Assembly: GCF_014842875.1 (NCBI RefSeq)
Contig: NZ_JACYXZ010000002.1
Location: forward strand, 434,001-498,000
Direction: 5' to 3'
From: Nocardioides donggukensis
GTDB taxonomy: Bacteria; Actinomycetota; Actinomycetes; Propionibacteriales; Nocardioidaceae
Length of the DNA stretch: 64,000 bases
Part shown: positions 27,700 through 37,600 of the stretch, piece by piece
How positions within the stretch are numbered: the stretch's first letter is position 1
Layout of the letters: the number at the start of each line of letters is the position of its first letter
Position numbers and translations under genes: made by a program
The notes under the pieces: model-generated
The model's database searches: none
What the model was told of the DNA's origin: nothing
What the model saw: the letters and a program-made list of their open reading frames with translations, nothing else

Positions 27700-27863
27700 T
27701 GACCGAACTCATCGCCTTCTGGGGCACCGCCCTCATCATCGCCATCGTGCTCGTGGCCCTGCGGGACGTCTACACCGACGACCCCCGACGGAGCTCCTCC
27801 CACCGTCCGCCGCGCAGCCACCACGACGACCCGTTCTCGCACACGGGCGCCTGGTTCCACTGA
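27699..27863 (+). CDS. 54-aa single-pass membrane protein with His-rich tail
   Basis: Small protein not recognised in any named family. MTELIAFWGTALIIAIVLVA gives one N-terminal transmembrane helix, then a short charged region (LRDVYTDDPRRSS) and a hydrophilic tail with five His in about 20 residues ending GAWFH. Support: an ATG in a promoter-like divergent region with regulator half-sites and a strong hairpin 36 bp after the stop. No clear ribosome site is visible. His clustering could bind metal, but this is speculation. Confidence 0.65.
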   Translation: MTELIAFWGTALIIAIVLVALRDVYTDDPRRSSSHRPPRSHHDDPFSHTGAWFH

Positions 27864-27898
27864 CCCTTGCCACACCCGGTACAGCACAGAACACAGCA

Positions 27899-27934
27899 CG
27901 AGGGCCCGGACACCGTGTGGTGTCCGGGCCCTCG
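27899..27934. terminator. Bidirectional 16-bp hairpin between the small gene and rpsA
   Basis: CGAGGGCCCGGACACC (27899-27914) pairs perfectly with 27919-27934 around a GTGT loop; flanking CAGCA/TGCTG bases can extend it. It lies between the convergent 54-aa gene and rpsA and can terminate both. No T-run. Confidence 0.8.
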
Positions 27935-27991
27935 CGCTGTGCTGCTAGGTCGGGATCGACTCCGGTCCCGCGAGACGCCTGCGGCGCTCGC

Positions 27992-29503
27992 TCAGGAGCC
28001 GCCGCCGGTGAGCTTCTCGCGCAGGGCCTGCAGGGCCTCGTCGGAGGCCAGCGAGCCGCCGCTGGCGTCCTCGGCCGCTGCCGGCTGGGCCGAGCCGCCA
28101 CCGGTGGCCGGGGCGCTGTCGCCGCCGCTGGAGTACGACGTGGCCTCGCCCGCCTCGGCCTCGGCGACCTTGGCGTCGGCCTGCTGCTTGACGTGCGCCT
28201 CCCAGCGGGCGTGCGCCTTGGCGTACTGGTCCTCCCAGACCGCACGCTGCTCGTCGTACCCCTCGAGCCACTCACCGGTCTCCGGGTCGAAGCCCTCCGG
28301 GTAGATGTAGTTGCCCTGCTCGTCGTAGGAGGCGGTCATGCCGTAGAGCGTCGGGTCGAAGTCCTCGGCCTCGGCCGCCGCGGCGGTCTCGTTGGCCTGC
28401 TTGAGCGACAGCGAGATCCGGCGACGCTCGAGGTCGATGTCGATGATCTTGACCATGACGTCGTCGTTGACCTGCACGACCTGCTCGGGGATCTCGACGT
28501 GACGCTCGGCGAGCTCGGAGATGTGCACCAGGCCCTCGATGCCCTCCTCGACGCGGACGAACGAGCCGAAGGGCACCAGCTTGGTGACCTTGCCCGGCAC
28601 GATCTGGCCGATCTGGTGGGTCCGGGCGAAGTGCTGCCACGGGTCCTCCTGCGTCGCCTTCAGCGACAGGGAGACCCGCTCGCGGTCCATGTCCACGTCG
28701 AGGACCTCGACGGTGACCTCGTCACCGACGTTGACGACCTCGCTCGGGTGGTCGATGTGCTTCCACGACAGCTCGGAGACGTGCACCAGGCCGTCGACGC
28801 CGCCGAGGTCCACGAACGCGCCGAAGTTGACGATCGAGGAGACGACGCCCTTGCGGATCTGACCCTTCTGGAGCTGGGTCAGGAAGCCCTGACGCACCTC
28901 GGACTGGGTCTGCTCGAGCCACGCCCGGCGGGACAGGACCACGTTGTTGCGGTTCTTGTCCAGCTCGATGATCTTCGCCTCGAGCGTCTGGCCGACGTAG
29001 GGCTGCAGGTCGCGGACGCGTCGCATCTCGACGAGGGAGGCGGGCAGGAAGCCACGCAGGCCGATGTCCAGGATCAGGCCGCCCTTGACGACCTCGATGA
29101 CGGTGCCCTCGACGACGCCGTCCTCCTCCTTGACCTGCTCGATGGTGCCCCAGGCGCGCTCGTACTGGGCGCGCTTCTTGGACAGGATCAGCCGGCCTTC
29201 CTTGTCCTCCTTCTGGAGGACGAGGGCCTCGACCTTGTCGCCGACGGCGACGACCTCGTTGGGGTCGACGTCGTGCTTGATCGACAGCTCGCGCGAGGGG
29301 ATGACGCCCTCGGTCTTGTAGCCGATGTCGAGCAGGACCTCGTCCCGGTCGACCTTGACGATGGTGCCATCGACGATGTCACCGTCGTTGAAGTACTTGA
29401 TGGTCGCGTCGATCGCGGCGAGGAACTCTTCTTCGGACCCGATGTCGTTGACAGCGATCTGAGGCGCGTCGTAGTCCGGAAGAGTGGAGATGGTGCTCGT
29501 CAT
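27992..29503 (-). CDS. rpsA: 30S ribosomal protein S1
   Basis: RNA-binding ribosomal protein needed for initiation on structured mRNAs. The 503-aa protein has four S1 OB-fold repeats, the actinobacterial arrangement; repeats 3 and 4 are clearest (GVVSSIVNFGAFVDLGGVDG with VHVSELSW; GKVTKLVPFGSFVRVEEGIE with VHISELAERHV). The final ~130 residues are acidic, low-complexity and Gly/Ala/Ser-rich, ending LREKLTGGGS. ATG 29503 is chosen from the conserved MTSTIS start. It has an unusually long leader of about 150 nt. Confidence 0.97.
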   Translation of the reverse strand: MTSTISTLPDYDAPQIAVNDIGSEEEFLAAIDATIKYFNDGDIVDGTIVKVDRDEVLLDIGYKTEGVIPSRELSIKHDVDPNEVVAVGDKVEALVLQKEDKEGRLILSKKRAQYERAWGTIEQVKEEDGVVEGTVIEVVKGGLILDIGLRGFLPASLVEMRRVRDLQPYVGQTLEAKIIELDKNRNNVVLSRRAWLEQTQSEVRQGFLTQLQKGQIRKGVVSSIVNFGAFVDLGGVDGLVHVSELSWKHIDHPSEVVNVGDEVTVEVLDVDMDRERVSLSLKATQEDPWQHFARTHQIGQIVPGKVTKLVPFGSFVRVEEGIEGLVHISELAERHVEIPEQVVQVNDDVMVKIIDIDLERRRISLSLKQANETAAAAEAEDFDPTLYGMTASYDEQGNYIYPEGFDPETGEWLEGYDEQRAVWEDQYAKAHARWEAHVKQQADAKVAEAEAGEATSYSSGGDSAPATGGGSAQPAAAEDASGGSLASDEALQALREKLTGGGS

Positions 29504-29654
29504 ATGGGAAGTGATTCCTTGGATGGATGGCTCGTGCGGGCACGCCACAGGTCCTGTTTCACTACCGGTCGTGCGGTGCCGGGAAGGCCGGCGGGTGATA
29601 GCGAGCGAGAGTCCACTCCGTCCGGGACGCAGGCAGACTTCTGGCGCAGCGATC

Positions 29655-29685
29655 AGACTACCGGCGTGGCGCGCACCGCGTCCAA
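29655..29685 (-). promoter_or_regulatory. Probable rpsA promoter
   Basis: On the minus strand TTGGAC (29685-29680) and TAGTCT (29660-29655) are separated by 19 nt, a good principal-sigma promoter. Transcription would begin near 29648, about 145 nt before the rpsA ATG. On the opposite strand TAGGCT (29695-29700) ends 6 nt before the methyltransferase start, so the promoters are back to back. Confidence 0.55.
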
Positions 29686-29706
29686 CCGGGCGGTTAGGCT
29701 CGGGAC

Positions 29707-30549
29707 ATGGAGCCAACCATGGGGTCCCCCGGGGACGGGGCCCCTGACACCACCGGCGTGCGCGCCATCCGGGTCCGGGTCGGCGAGGAGACCTCGAGGG
29801 TCGCGAACCGCCGCGACTGGGACCGCTACGCCGACGAGTACCAGGCCACCCACGGGGCCTTCCTCGGCGACGCCGGCTTCGTCTGGGGGCCCGAGGGCCA
29901 CACCGAGGACGAGACCCGCCTGCTCGGCGACGTGGCCGGGAGGTGGGTGCTGGAGCTGGGCTGCGGCGCCGGTCAGTGCTCGCGCTGGGTGATCGACCAC
30001 GGCGGTCACGCCGTCGGGCTCGACCTCTCGCTGCGCCAGCTGCAGCACTCCCGCCGCCTCGACGCCGAGACCGGCACGCCGGTGCCGGCGGTGTGCGCGA
30101 CCGCGACCGCGCTGCCGCTGCCCGACGAGCGCTTCGACGTCGTCTTCTCCTCCTTCGGCGCGCTGCAGTTCGTCGCCGACGCCGACGTCATGGTCGCCGA
30201 GGTCCGCCGGGTGCTGCGGCCCGGTGGCCGCTTCGTCTTCTCGGTCACCCACCCCACGCGCTGGATGTTCCCCGACGACCCCGAGGAGGGCGGCCTCACC
30301 GCCTCCCAGTCCTACTGGGACCGGACGCCGTACGTCGAGGTGGACGACGCCACCGGGGACGTCAGCTACGTCGAGCACCACCGGACCATCGGCGACTGGG
30401 TGTCGCTGCTGGCCGCCGAGGGCATGGCCCTGGTCCGCTTCGACGAGCCGGAGTGGCCCGCGGACCACGACCGCACCTGGGGAGGCTGGTCGCGGACCCG
30501 CGGGCTGCTGACACCGGGGACCGCGATCTTCGTGGCCCGACGCGACTGA
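29707..30549 (+). CDS. Class I SAM-dependent methyltransferase
   Basis: Predicted cytoplasmic methyltransferase of 280 aa with a Methyltransf_11-like fold. Motif I is WVLELGCGAGQCSRW, followed by AVGLDLSLRQLQ, FDVVFSSFGALQFV and RRVLRPGGRFVFSV. The N-terminal 30 residues are variable; ATG 29707 and the ATG at 29719 are both possible. Because TAGGCT ends 6 nt before 29707, a leaderless start there is favoured. Substrate unknown; the DWDRYADEYQ segment is common in small-molecule methyltransferases. Confidence 0.88.
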   Translation: MEPTMGSPGDGAPDTTGVRAIRVRVGEETSRVANRRDWDRYADEYQATHGAFLGDAGFVWGPEGHTEDETRLLGDVAGRWVLELGCGAGQCSRWVIDHGGHAVGLDLSLRQLQHSRRLDAETGTPVPAVCATATALPLPDERFDVVFSSFGALQFVADADVMVAEVRRVLRPGGRFVFSVTHPTRWMFPDDPEEGGLTASQSYWDRTPYVEVDDATGDVSYVEHHRTIGDWVSLLAAEGMALVRFDEPEWPADHDRTWGGWSRTRGLLTPGTAIFVARRD

Positions 30550-30552
30550 GCG

Positions 30553-31446
30553 CTACGCCCGAGCGGTGGTGGAGCGGGAGCGCAAGAGCAGGAACCCGCC
30601 TGCCAGGAGCAGGATCGGGCCGAGGATGAAGCCCACCAGCGGGACGGTCTTGGTGAGCAGGTCCAGCGTTCCGATGCTGTCCTTCGCCTCGTCGACGTTG
30701 GTCTGCACCTGCTCGTCGGTGAAGGCCAGCTCGAGGTCCAGCAGCGTGGTGCCGTCGTCGGTGACCCGCGTCTCGGCCTGCTCCTGCTTGATGATCGCCC
30801 CGGTCCGGGGGTCGATCCACATCGTCTTGTCCATCGAGTACTGGCCCTCGATGTCACCGAGCACCGTGGCGTCGACGTCCTCGACGACGTAGTTGAACTC
30901 GTAGGTCTCCAGCCCGTCGAGGGACTCGGTCCCCTGGTAGGCGGCGGTCACGGCCTCGCCGACGACACCGTCCCAGAAGGGGTAGTCCTGCTTCTCGGCG
31001 TCGAACGGGAACTTGTTGATCAGCCCCTCGTGCGGCCGGGCGTCCTCAGGCAGGTACTCCTCGTCGTTGACGGCTGCCGCGTCGACACGGTCCGCAGCGA
31101 ACACGTCATTGCTGATCGTGATCACGTTGGGATCCGCGTTCTCGTCGACCCCCTCCTCGCCACAGTCCAGCTCGGACTGCTCGAGGACCAGGCAGGTGGT
31201 GTTCACGAAGACGACCACGTCGTCGTCCGAGCGGTCCGAGTCGGCCTCGGTGATGCTCGTGGCGCGCACCTGGAGCCGGTCGTCGCTCTTCGTCGGGACC
31301 AGCGCCGTCCCGTCGAGCCGGGTGGTGGTGTCGGTCTTGAGCGGTGTCTTCTTCACGGCGTCCGGGGCCCAGACGACGGAGATGATGGCCGCCGTCACGA
31401 GGAACGCCCCCAGGACAAGCAGCACCCAGCTGATGATCTTCTGCAC
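30553..31446 (-). CDS. DUF3068 (PorA-family annotated) envelope protein
   Basis: Membrane-anchored protein of 297 aa. An N-terminal helix (WVLLVLGAFLVTAAIISVVW) is followed by a ~230-residue extracytoplasmic domain with FPFDAEKQDYPFWD and DKTMWIDPRTGAIIKQEQ, and a C-terminal transmembrane helix (GFILGPILLLAGGFLLL) with a basic end. This matches the DUF3068 family, sometimes labelled porin PorA; channel function is not shown by sequence. Start ATG 31446; TAGAGT (31487-31482 on the minus strand) is a plausible -10. It borders the envelope-glycan block. Confidence 0.82.
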   Translation of the reverse strand: MQKIISWVLLVLGAFLVTAAIISVVWAPDAVKKTPLKTDTTTRLDGTALVPTKSDDRLQVRATSITEADSDRSDDDVVVFVNTTCLVLEQSELDCGEEGVDENADPNVITISNDVFAADRVDAAAVNDEEYLPEDARPHEGLINKFPFDAEKQDYPFWDGVVGEAVTAAYQGTESLDGLETYEFNYVVEDVDATVLGDIEGQYSMDKTMWIDPRTGAIIKQEQAETRVTDDGTTLLDLELAFTDEQVQTNVDEAKDSIGTLDLLTKTVPLVGFILGPILLLAGGFLLLRSRSTTARA

Positions 31447-31515
31447 GAAATTACCCTCCCCAGGGAACCAAATGGCGCCCGAACTCTAGCAGGCAAGTTA
31501 CCGGGTGGTCACTAC

Positions 31516-31533
31516 GCGTGATCGAGGTCACGC
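31516..31533. promoter_or_regulatory. Crp-like palindrome in a divergent promoter region
   Basis: GCGTGA-N6-TCACGC, a perfect 6+6 palindrome matching the core of the Crp/GlxR operator (TGTGA-N6-TCACA). It lies in the 141-bp gap between the DUF3068 gene and the envelope GT-C gene, upstream of both -10 candidates (TAGAGT for the left gene, GATAGT at 31573-31578 for the right gene). Regulation by a Crp-family protein is inferred. Confidence 0.5.
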
Positions 31534-31587
31534 GCTGCCCGGTCAGCGGCCGCAACTCGCGTACGACCCCGTGAGATAGTCGCTGCC

Positions 31588-33405
31588 GTGACCCACCCGG
31601 CCGGCGCCGCAGCGCGGCTCCTCCAACTCCTCAGGGACCCTGTCGTCGGCGTCGGTCTCGGGATGGTCGGGCTGCACACCGTGTTCCGGGCCTGGGCGCT
31701 GTACCCCAGCTGGTTCTACGCCGACGACTACCGGCTCCTGTACGAGGCGCGGGGAGAGCTGTCCGCGGAGTACCTGCTGCGACCTTTCGACAGCCAGTTC
31801 ATGCCCGTCGGGCGGCTCCTGGCCTGGGCCGTCCAGCACAGCGGGACGCTCAACTGGCCGCTCGCGGCCAGCCTCACGCTCGGCATCGGAGCGGCCGCCG
31901 CCGTTGCCTGCCTCTGGGCGCTGGTCACCATGTTCGGCCCGCGCTGGGGGATCCTGGCCCCACTCGCGCTCTATCTCACCACGGCGGTCGTCACCCCGGC
32001 GGGGATGTGGTGGGCCGCCTCCCTGAACCAGGTGCCGCACCAGCTGGTCATCTTCCTGAGCATCGGGTGCTGGGTGCGCTACCTGCGTGGACCGCGCCAC
32101 CTGTGGCTCGGGCTCACGCTGCTGGTCCTCCTCGTGGGACTGCTCAGCTACGTGAAGACCGTGTTCCTGTTTCCCGTCCTGGCCTACCTCCTGCTCGCCT
32201 TCTTCGCCTCGGGTGGAGCCCGGCGCCGGGTGCTGTGGTCGGTTCGCCGCTACTGGCCGGCCGCGGCCTCGGCGGCGACCCTCGCCCTCGTGTTCACGGT
32301 CTACTACGCCAGCCACGTCCCCAGTCTCGTGACCGGAGACGGCGACGGCGACCCGTCCGGGCTGGCCGGGACGCTCATCGGCACCTCCCTGGTGCCCGGG
32401 ATGGTCGGAGGGCCATGGACGTGGTGGAACTACAACCCACCCGTGCCGGTCGCCCAGCCCCCGGAGGTCGCGGCGCACCTCGCCTGGGTGGCCGTGGCCT
32501 TCGTGATCGCCTACCTCTACCTCACCCGCCGCCGCACCGGCCGGGTCTGGGCGCTCCTCGCGGGGTACACGGTGTCGGCGTACCTCGTGCTGGCCACCAC
32601 CCGTGGCTCACTGGTCGGCGCGCTCGCCGGGCTGGAGTACCGTTACCTGACCGACGTCGGTGCGCTGTTCCCCCTGTGTCTCGGGCTGGCGTCCATGCGG
32701 TTGCTCGGAGCCGTGGAGTCCACCGTCCCCCGCGAGGAACCCATGCTGACCGTCGCCGTCCCCTCGATCGCGAGCGCGACCGCAGTGGCGCTGGTCGGAG
32801 GGCTCGGCGTGTTCAGCTCGGTGCGCTACGTGCACGTGTGGCACAGCGACAACCCTGGCGAGACGTATGTGAAGAACGCACGGGAGGGGCTGCGGGGCAG
32901 CCCCGCGACGGTCGTGGACGTCCAGGTCCCGGACACCGTCATCCCCGCCAACGCCTACCCGGCGAACCTCACCTCGATCCTGCTGCCCGTGGTGTCCGGC
33001 AATGCCGAGTTCGACCGGGCCACACCGGAGCTGGTCGTGCTCGACGATGCCGGCAACCCGCGCCGAGCGACGTTCGGCGACGCGATCCGGACCGGGCCGG
33101 GACCGCGCGAGGGCTGCGGCTGGAAGGTCACGTCGCGTCGGCCCGCCACGATCCCGCTGGGGTCCCGCACCTACGACTGGGGCTGGTGGGTCCGGATCGG
33201 CTACCTGTCCTCGGACGCCTCCCCCGTGGTCGTGCGTGCCGGGGACGACAGCGTGACGACGGTCGTGGAGCCCGGGCTCAACAGCCTCTACGTCCAGCTG
33301 ACCGGTGCCTTCGACACGGTGGAGATCGACGGTCTGGCCGACGGAACCCAGGTGTGCGTCGACGTCGTGGAGGTCGGCAACCCCGAGCCCGGAGGCGAGT
33401 TGTGA
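31588..33405 (+). CDS. Large polytopic membrane protein, GT-C glycosyltransferase-like
   Basis: 605-aa protein with about ten transmembrane helices in residues ~15-420 and a ~190-residue C-terminal extracytoplasmic domain. The first outside loop contains WFYADDYRLLYEARGE, an Asp-Asp pair in the place expected for GT-C polyprenyl-phosphate-sugar transferases. No named subfamily is recognised. GTG 31588 is used. The stop overlaps the acyltransferase start by 4 nt (GTGA), so the pair is co-translated. Context suggests transfer of a sugar onto an envelope glycan. Confidence 0.75.
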   Translation: MTHPAGAAARLLQLLRDPVVGVGLGMVGLHTVFRAWALYPSWFYADDYRLLYEARGELSAEYLLRPFDSQFMPVGRLLAWAVQHSGTLNWPLAASLTLGIGAAAAVACLWALVTMFGPRWGILAPLALYLTTAVVTPAGMWWAASLNQVPHQLVIFLSIGCWVRYLRGPRHLWLGLTLLVLLVGLLSYVKTVFLFPVLAYLLLAFFASGGARRRVLWSVRRYWPAAASAATLALVFTVYYASHVPSLVTGDGDGDPSGLAGTLIGTSLVPGMVGGPWTWWNYNPPVPVAQPPEVAAHLAWVAVAFVIAYLYLTRRRTGRVWALLAGYTVSAYLVLATTRGSLVGALAGLEYRYLTDVGALFPLCLGLASMRLLGAVESTVPREEPMLTVAVPSIASATAVALVGGLGVFSSVRYVHVWHSDNPGETYVKNAREGLRGSPATVVDVQVPDTVIPANAYPANLTSILLPVVSGNAEFDRATPELVVLDDAGNPRRATFGDAIRTGPGPREGCGWKVTSRRPATIPLGSRTYDWGWWVRIGYLSSDASPVVVRAGDDSVTTVVEPGLNSLYVQLTGAFDTVEIDGLADGTQVCVDVVEVGNPEPGGEL

Positions 33406-34607
33406 GCACCTCGAACCAGGAAGGCACGCAGCTCACTCACCTGCCCGCGCTCGACACCCTCCGCGCCGTCGGCGCCCTGGGCGTGCTCACCACGCACACC
33501 GCGTTCTGGGCCGGCGCGTACACCGCCCACGGGGTCTGGGGTGCCGTCCTGGCGCGGCTCGACGTCGGCGTCGCGATCTTCTTCGTGCTGTCGGGGTTCC
33601 TGCTCTCCAGGCCGTGGATCGCCGCCGCCCGAGCCGGTCGTCGGGGCCCGCGCGTCACGCCGTACCTCGGCAAGCGGTTCCTACGGATCGTCCCGGTGTA
33701 CGTCGTCACCGCGATCCTCGCCCTCGTGCTCATCGACGCCAACCGGGACCTCGGGGTGCGGGACTGGCTGGTCACGCTGACGATGACCGACATCTACGTC
33801 TCCTCCGGACCACCGCCGGGGCTGACCCAGACGTGGAGCCTGGCGACGGAGGTGGCGTTCTACGTCACGCTGCCCCTGCTGATGCTCGTGATCCTCGGGC
33901 GAGGCGGGCTCTCCCCCCGTCGGGTCGCGATCAGCCTCGCGCTGGCCAGCTCGACCACCGTGCTCTGGCTGGCCGTCGTCTCGCCGCGACTTCCGTTCGC
34001 CGGCGACATCGCCGTCAACGAGTGGCTTCCCGCGTTCCTGACCTGGTTCTCAGCCGGGATCGGGCTGGCCCTGCTGCACGTGCTGCACGGCGCCGACGCG
34101 CTGCTTCCTCCCGTGCGCGACGCGGTGGAGCGGGTGGCCGCCAGCCCGGGCGTCTGCTGGAGCATCGTCGGCGGCCTCCTGCTGGTCGCGGCCACGCCCG
34201 TCGCGGGTCCCACGCTTCTCGTGGCGCCGACCCTCGCCGACGCCGTGACCAAGAACCTGCTCTACACCGCCATCGGCGGCCTCCTGGTCTTCTCGGCCGC
34301 CTTCGCGCCGGCGACCTCGCGCTACGCCCGCCTGATGGCGCACAGGGTGCCGCGACACCTCGGCCTCATCTCCTACAGCCTGTTCTTGATCCACCTTCCG
34401 GTGCTGCACCTGGTCATGAAGGCCACCGGGTACCAGCTCTACGAGGGCCACTTCCTGCAGATCTTCCTGCTGACGCTCGGGCTGTCCCTCCTCGCCGCGC
34501 AGGTGCTCTACAGCCTGGTCGAGAAGCCCTTCATGTCCCTCAAGCGACGTGAGTTCGGCTCGACGGACAGGGCCACCACCCCGGCGAGCGCCACCAGCAC
34601 GAGGTAG
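33402..34607 (+). CDS. Acyltransferase-3 family (OafA-like) membrane acyltransferase
   Basis: Integral-membrane O-acyltransferase, 401 aa with about ten helices. The family start ALDTLRAVGALGVLTTHTAF with its conserved His, the FFVLSGFLLSRPW box, YLGKRFLRIVPVYV and C-terminal ISYSLFLIHLPVLHL and SLVEKPFMSLKRR are all seen. It probably acetylates or succinylates envelope sugars made by the neighbours. GTG 33402 overlaps the previous stop by 4 nt. Its last 100 nt lie antisense to the end of the aftD-like gene. Confidence 0.88.
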   Translation: MSTSNQEGTQLTHLPALDTLRAVGALGVLTTHTAFWAGAYTAHGVWGAVLARLDVGVAIFFVLSGFLLSRPWIAAARAGRRGPRVTPYLGKRFLRIVPVYVVTAILALVLIDANRDLGVRDWLVTLTMTDIYVSSGPPPGLTQTWSLATEVAFYVTLPLLMLVILGRGGLSPRRVAISLALASSTTVLWLAVVSPRLPFAGDIAVNEWLPAFLTWFSAGIGLALLHVLHGADALLPPVRDAVERVAASPGVCWSIVGGLLLVAATPVAGPTLLVAPTLADAVTKNLLYTAIGGLLVFSAAFAPATSRYARLMAHRVPRHLGLISYSLFLIHLPVLHLVMKATGYQLYEGHFLQIFLLTLGLSLLAAQVLYSLVEKPFMSLKRREFGSTDRATTPASATSTR

Positions 34608-37600
34608 TGCGGCCAGGCCCACTCCCCCGCCCAGCCGGAGTCGCTGCCCCAGGGCCGGAACAGGTAGCCCGTCGATGCCAGGAGCGGCAGGACGCCGACC
34701 GACCAGGCCGCCGAGTCGCCCAGCAGGTGACGGGCGGTCCACGCGAGAAGCAGCCCGACCCCCGCGCAGGCGACCCCTGCCCAACCGCCCAGCAGCGCTC
34801 CCGCGGCGACGGCGGCCGGCATGGCCGCCAGCAGCGGTAGTCGGGCAGCCCCGAGCCGTGGCAGCCCGGCCCCCGGCCACCGCCTCCGGGGCACCGCGAG
34901 GAGTGCCACCAGGAGCAGGGCCAGCCCGGCGCCCACTCCGAGCCCCACCCGGTACGTCGCGTCCGGGGTGAACCGCGCGGTGACCGGAGCACCGGATCCG
35001 TCGGTTTCCCATCCCTGCTGCCAGCCGTCCACCACCACCGGGTCGAGCTGCTCGCCGCCCTCGGTCGCCTCCCAGCCCGGGTTCACGTTCTGGCGGAGGA
35101 CCAGCCACGGAGCTCCCTCCGCCGGCGGCTCCGCCACCTTCCGCACCGGGGTGGGCGAGCCGAGCCCTGCGCTCCTGACCGTCCGGGGGGTCGCCTCGGT
35201 GCCCAGGTGGACCGAGCGCGGTGCCACGGCGTCGGTGCCCCGGACCCGCACCAGGTTCGACCCGGACCGCAGGGAGACCTCGCCCTCGCCCCGGCACACC
35301 GACACCTCGACGTCCTCCATCGAGAACAGCTCGGCGGGGCTGGCGGTCAGCCGGGTCCTGACGGTGGCGCCGTTGACCTCGATCTCGGGGCCGGTGCCGC
35401 ACGGCCGGGTACGCCGGTCCGGCGAGAGGCTCAGGGGGGCGTACGGAAGGCCGTCCAACCGGATCTCCCCGATCCCGACCGGCAGGCCCTGGGCGTTGCC
35501 CGCCGCGTCGAACGACACCGCATTGGCGGAGCTGAGCACCCGCACCGTGAGCCGATCCGTGCGCAGGGGACGGAACCGGGCGGCACCGTCCTCGTCCAGC
35601 TCGACGGTGCGCTCGCCCCCGGGCCAGATCAGGTCCAGCCGCGTGGGCCGGCGGACCGGGGAGTCCGGGTCCACGAGGACCTGGATGCCGCGCAGCGACC
35701 TCGTCCCGAGCCAGTTCAGCTGCAGCTGGGGGCGAGGGTCGTCGACCTCCGGAGTCCACGCGGTCCCGGTGTCGCCGTCCACGGCGGCCAGCCCCGACGC
35801 GCGAGCATCCGGGACACCCACGGTCGAGCCCACGGCGTTGAGGGGCTGGTCCTCCTGGATGAGGTCGAAGAGGCCGGGCCCGGCCACCGGGGCAGCCGTC
35901 ACCCGCGGCCGGTACTGCCGGCGGCCGGCCACGGTGACCACCCTCTCGAAGCCGCCGGGCTCCTCCGAGAACCGTGCCCGGTTCTCGACGCAGGGCGTCC
36001 GGCCCTCGACCTCGACGCAGCCGGTCCGCTCGTCCCGGAGCGCCCGCAGCAGGATCTGGTCAGGGGTCCCCCAGCTCGGCGCCAGCGGTGGGAGCACGAG
36101 CTGGCGCCGCACGGTGGTGCCCGGGATCCGGATCTCCGCCAGGGCGAGGCCCGGGCCGCCCGGCGACGCGGACTCCACTCGCAGCCACCCGGTGGGACCG
36201 GGTGGCAGCTGCACGGTGCTGGTCGCCCCGGAGCGCAGGGTGGTCTCCACCTCACCGGCCTCGGTCCGCACCCGGACGGGGTTGCGCTCGGCGCCGGCCG
36301 CGCCGAGGATGATCTCCACCTCGGACACCGAGGTGGGTCGGGCCAGGTCCAGCTGCCACCAGGCCGGTCCGTCGCCGGTCTGCCGCGCCACCCACTCGGT
36401 CGACTCGTCGCCGTCGAGCGCGGCGAACGGGAGCCGGCCGGGGCGGGCGCCGCCGCCCATGGTCGAGTCCGACTGCGATGCCGAGGCGGACACCGCCTCA
36501 GCTCCGACCAGCCGCGCCGTCGTGAGCCACCGACTGCCCTCCTCGAGCTGGTAGTCCGGCACCGGGTTGCCCGAGCGGCGGACGTCGCCGGGGGTGGTGA
36601 CGGCGGAGTAGCCGTCGTGGACCCGGCCGAAGAACCGCTCCCGGCCGAGCAGGCCGTCCGTCAGCAGGACCTGCCCGTCCGGTCGGTCGCCGGCCGGGTC
36701 GACGTCCACGCCGAGCCGCACCGGGTCGTCTCCGAGGAGACCGACGTCGGCCAGACCGAGCAGGTCCTCGGGCCCGCCGACCACCAGCGGCAGACTGCTC
36801 GCGCTGACCGCGGAGGCGGTCGTCCGCTCGACCTGGTAGACCTCGACGGCGCGCCGAGCCGTCTGCCACCCGCCGTTGACGACGATCCGCCCTTCCTCGG
36901 TCTCGAGATGGGCCTCACCACCGACCTCCGGGCCGAAGCCCCGCACCGGCACCAGGCCTGGCGAGTCCGCGAGGGCCTGGTGCACCAGGGCCGGGTCCGG
37001 GATGTCGGAGGAGACCACGAGGTCGTTGCGGACCACGACGTACCGGATGCCGGATCGTGCGAGGTAGGCGGCCAGCCCGCGGGAGCCCCGGCCCTGGGCC
37101 AGGCGCTCCTCGACGGCGTCCAGCATCCTGATGTTCCCCGGTGGGGTGAGCGGGATGGCGTTCCGCACCGCCCAGTCGGGACCGCCCTCGAGATACTGCA
37201 GCGGCTCGTCGCGCGGCGCACCCCAGAGGTAGTCCGCGAAGGACGAGCCCGGGGCGAGAAGCACCTCCCGGTCCCCCGCGTTCGCCTCGAGCCAGGCCGA
37301 GGCCGCCCGCCAGTACGGCGGAGTCTCCTGCACCGGATCGGTGGGGGCCAGCCGGCCCGCGACAGCCGGCGTGGCGGCAGCCACGACCGCCAGCGCCGCC
37401 AGCCCGACGACCGCGGGCCGCGCCGAGACCGTCACGTCCCGTCCGGCGACAACGAGCCGTCTGGGCTCAGCGGTCCTCGCGGCCAGCTCCAGCAGCCAGG
37501 CGAGGCCGACGACGAGCGGCAGCCGGATCAGCGGATCCAGCTTGTGCACGTTGCGGAACGGCGCGAGCGATCCGTCGAGCAGGTCGTTGAGCGGTGCGGC

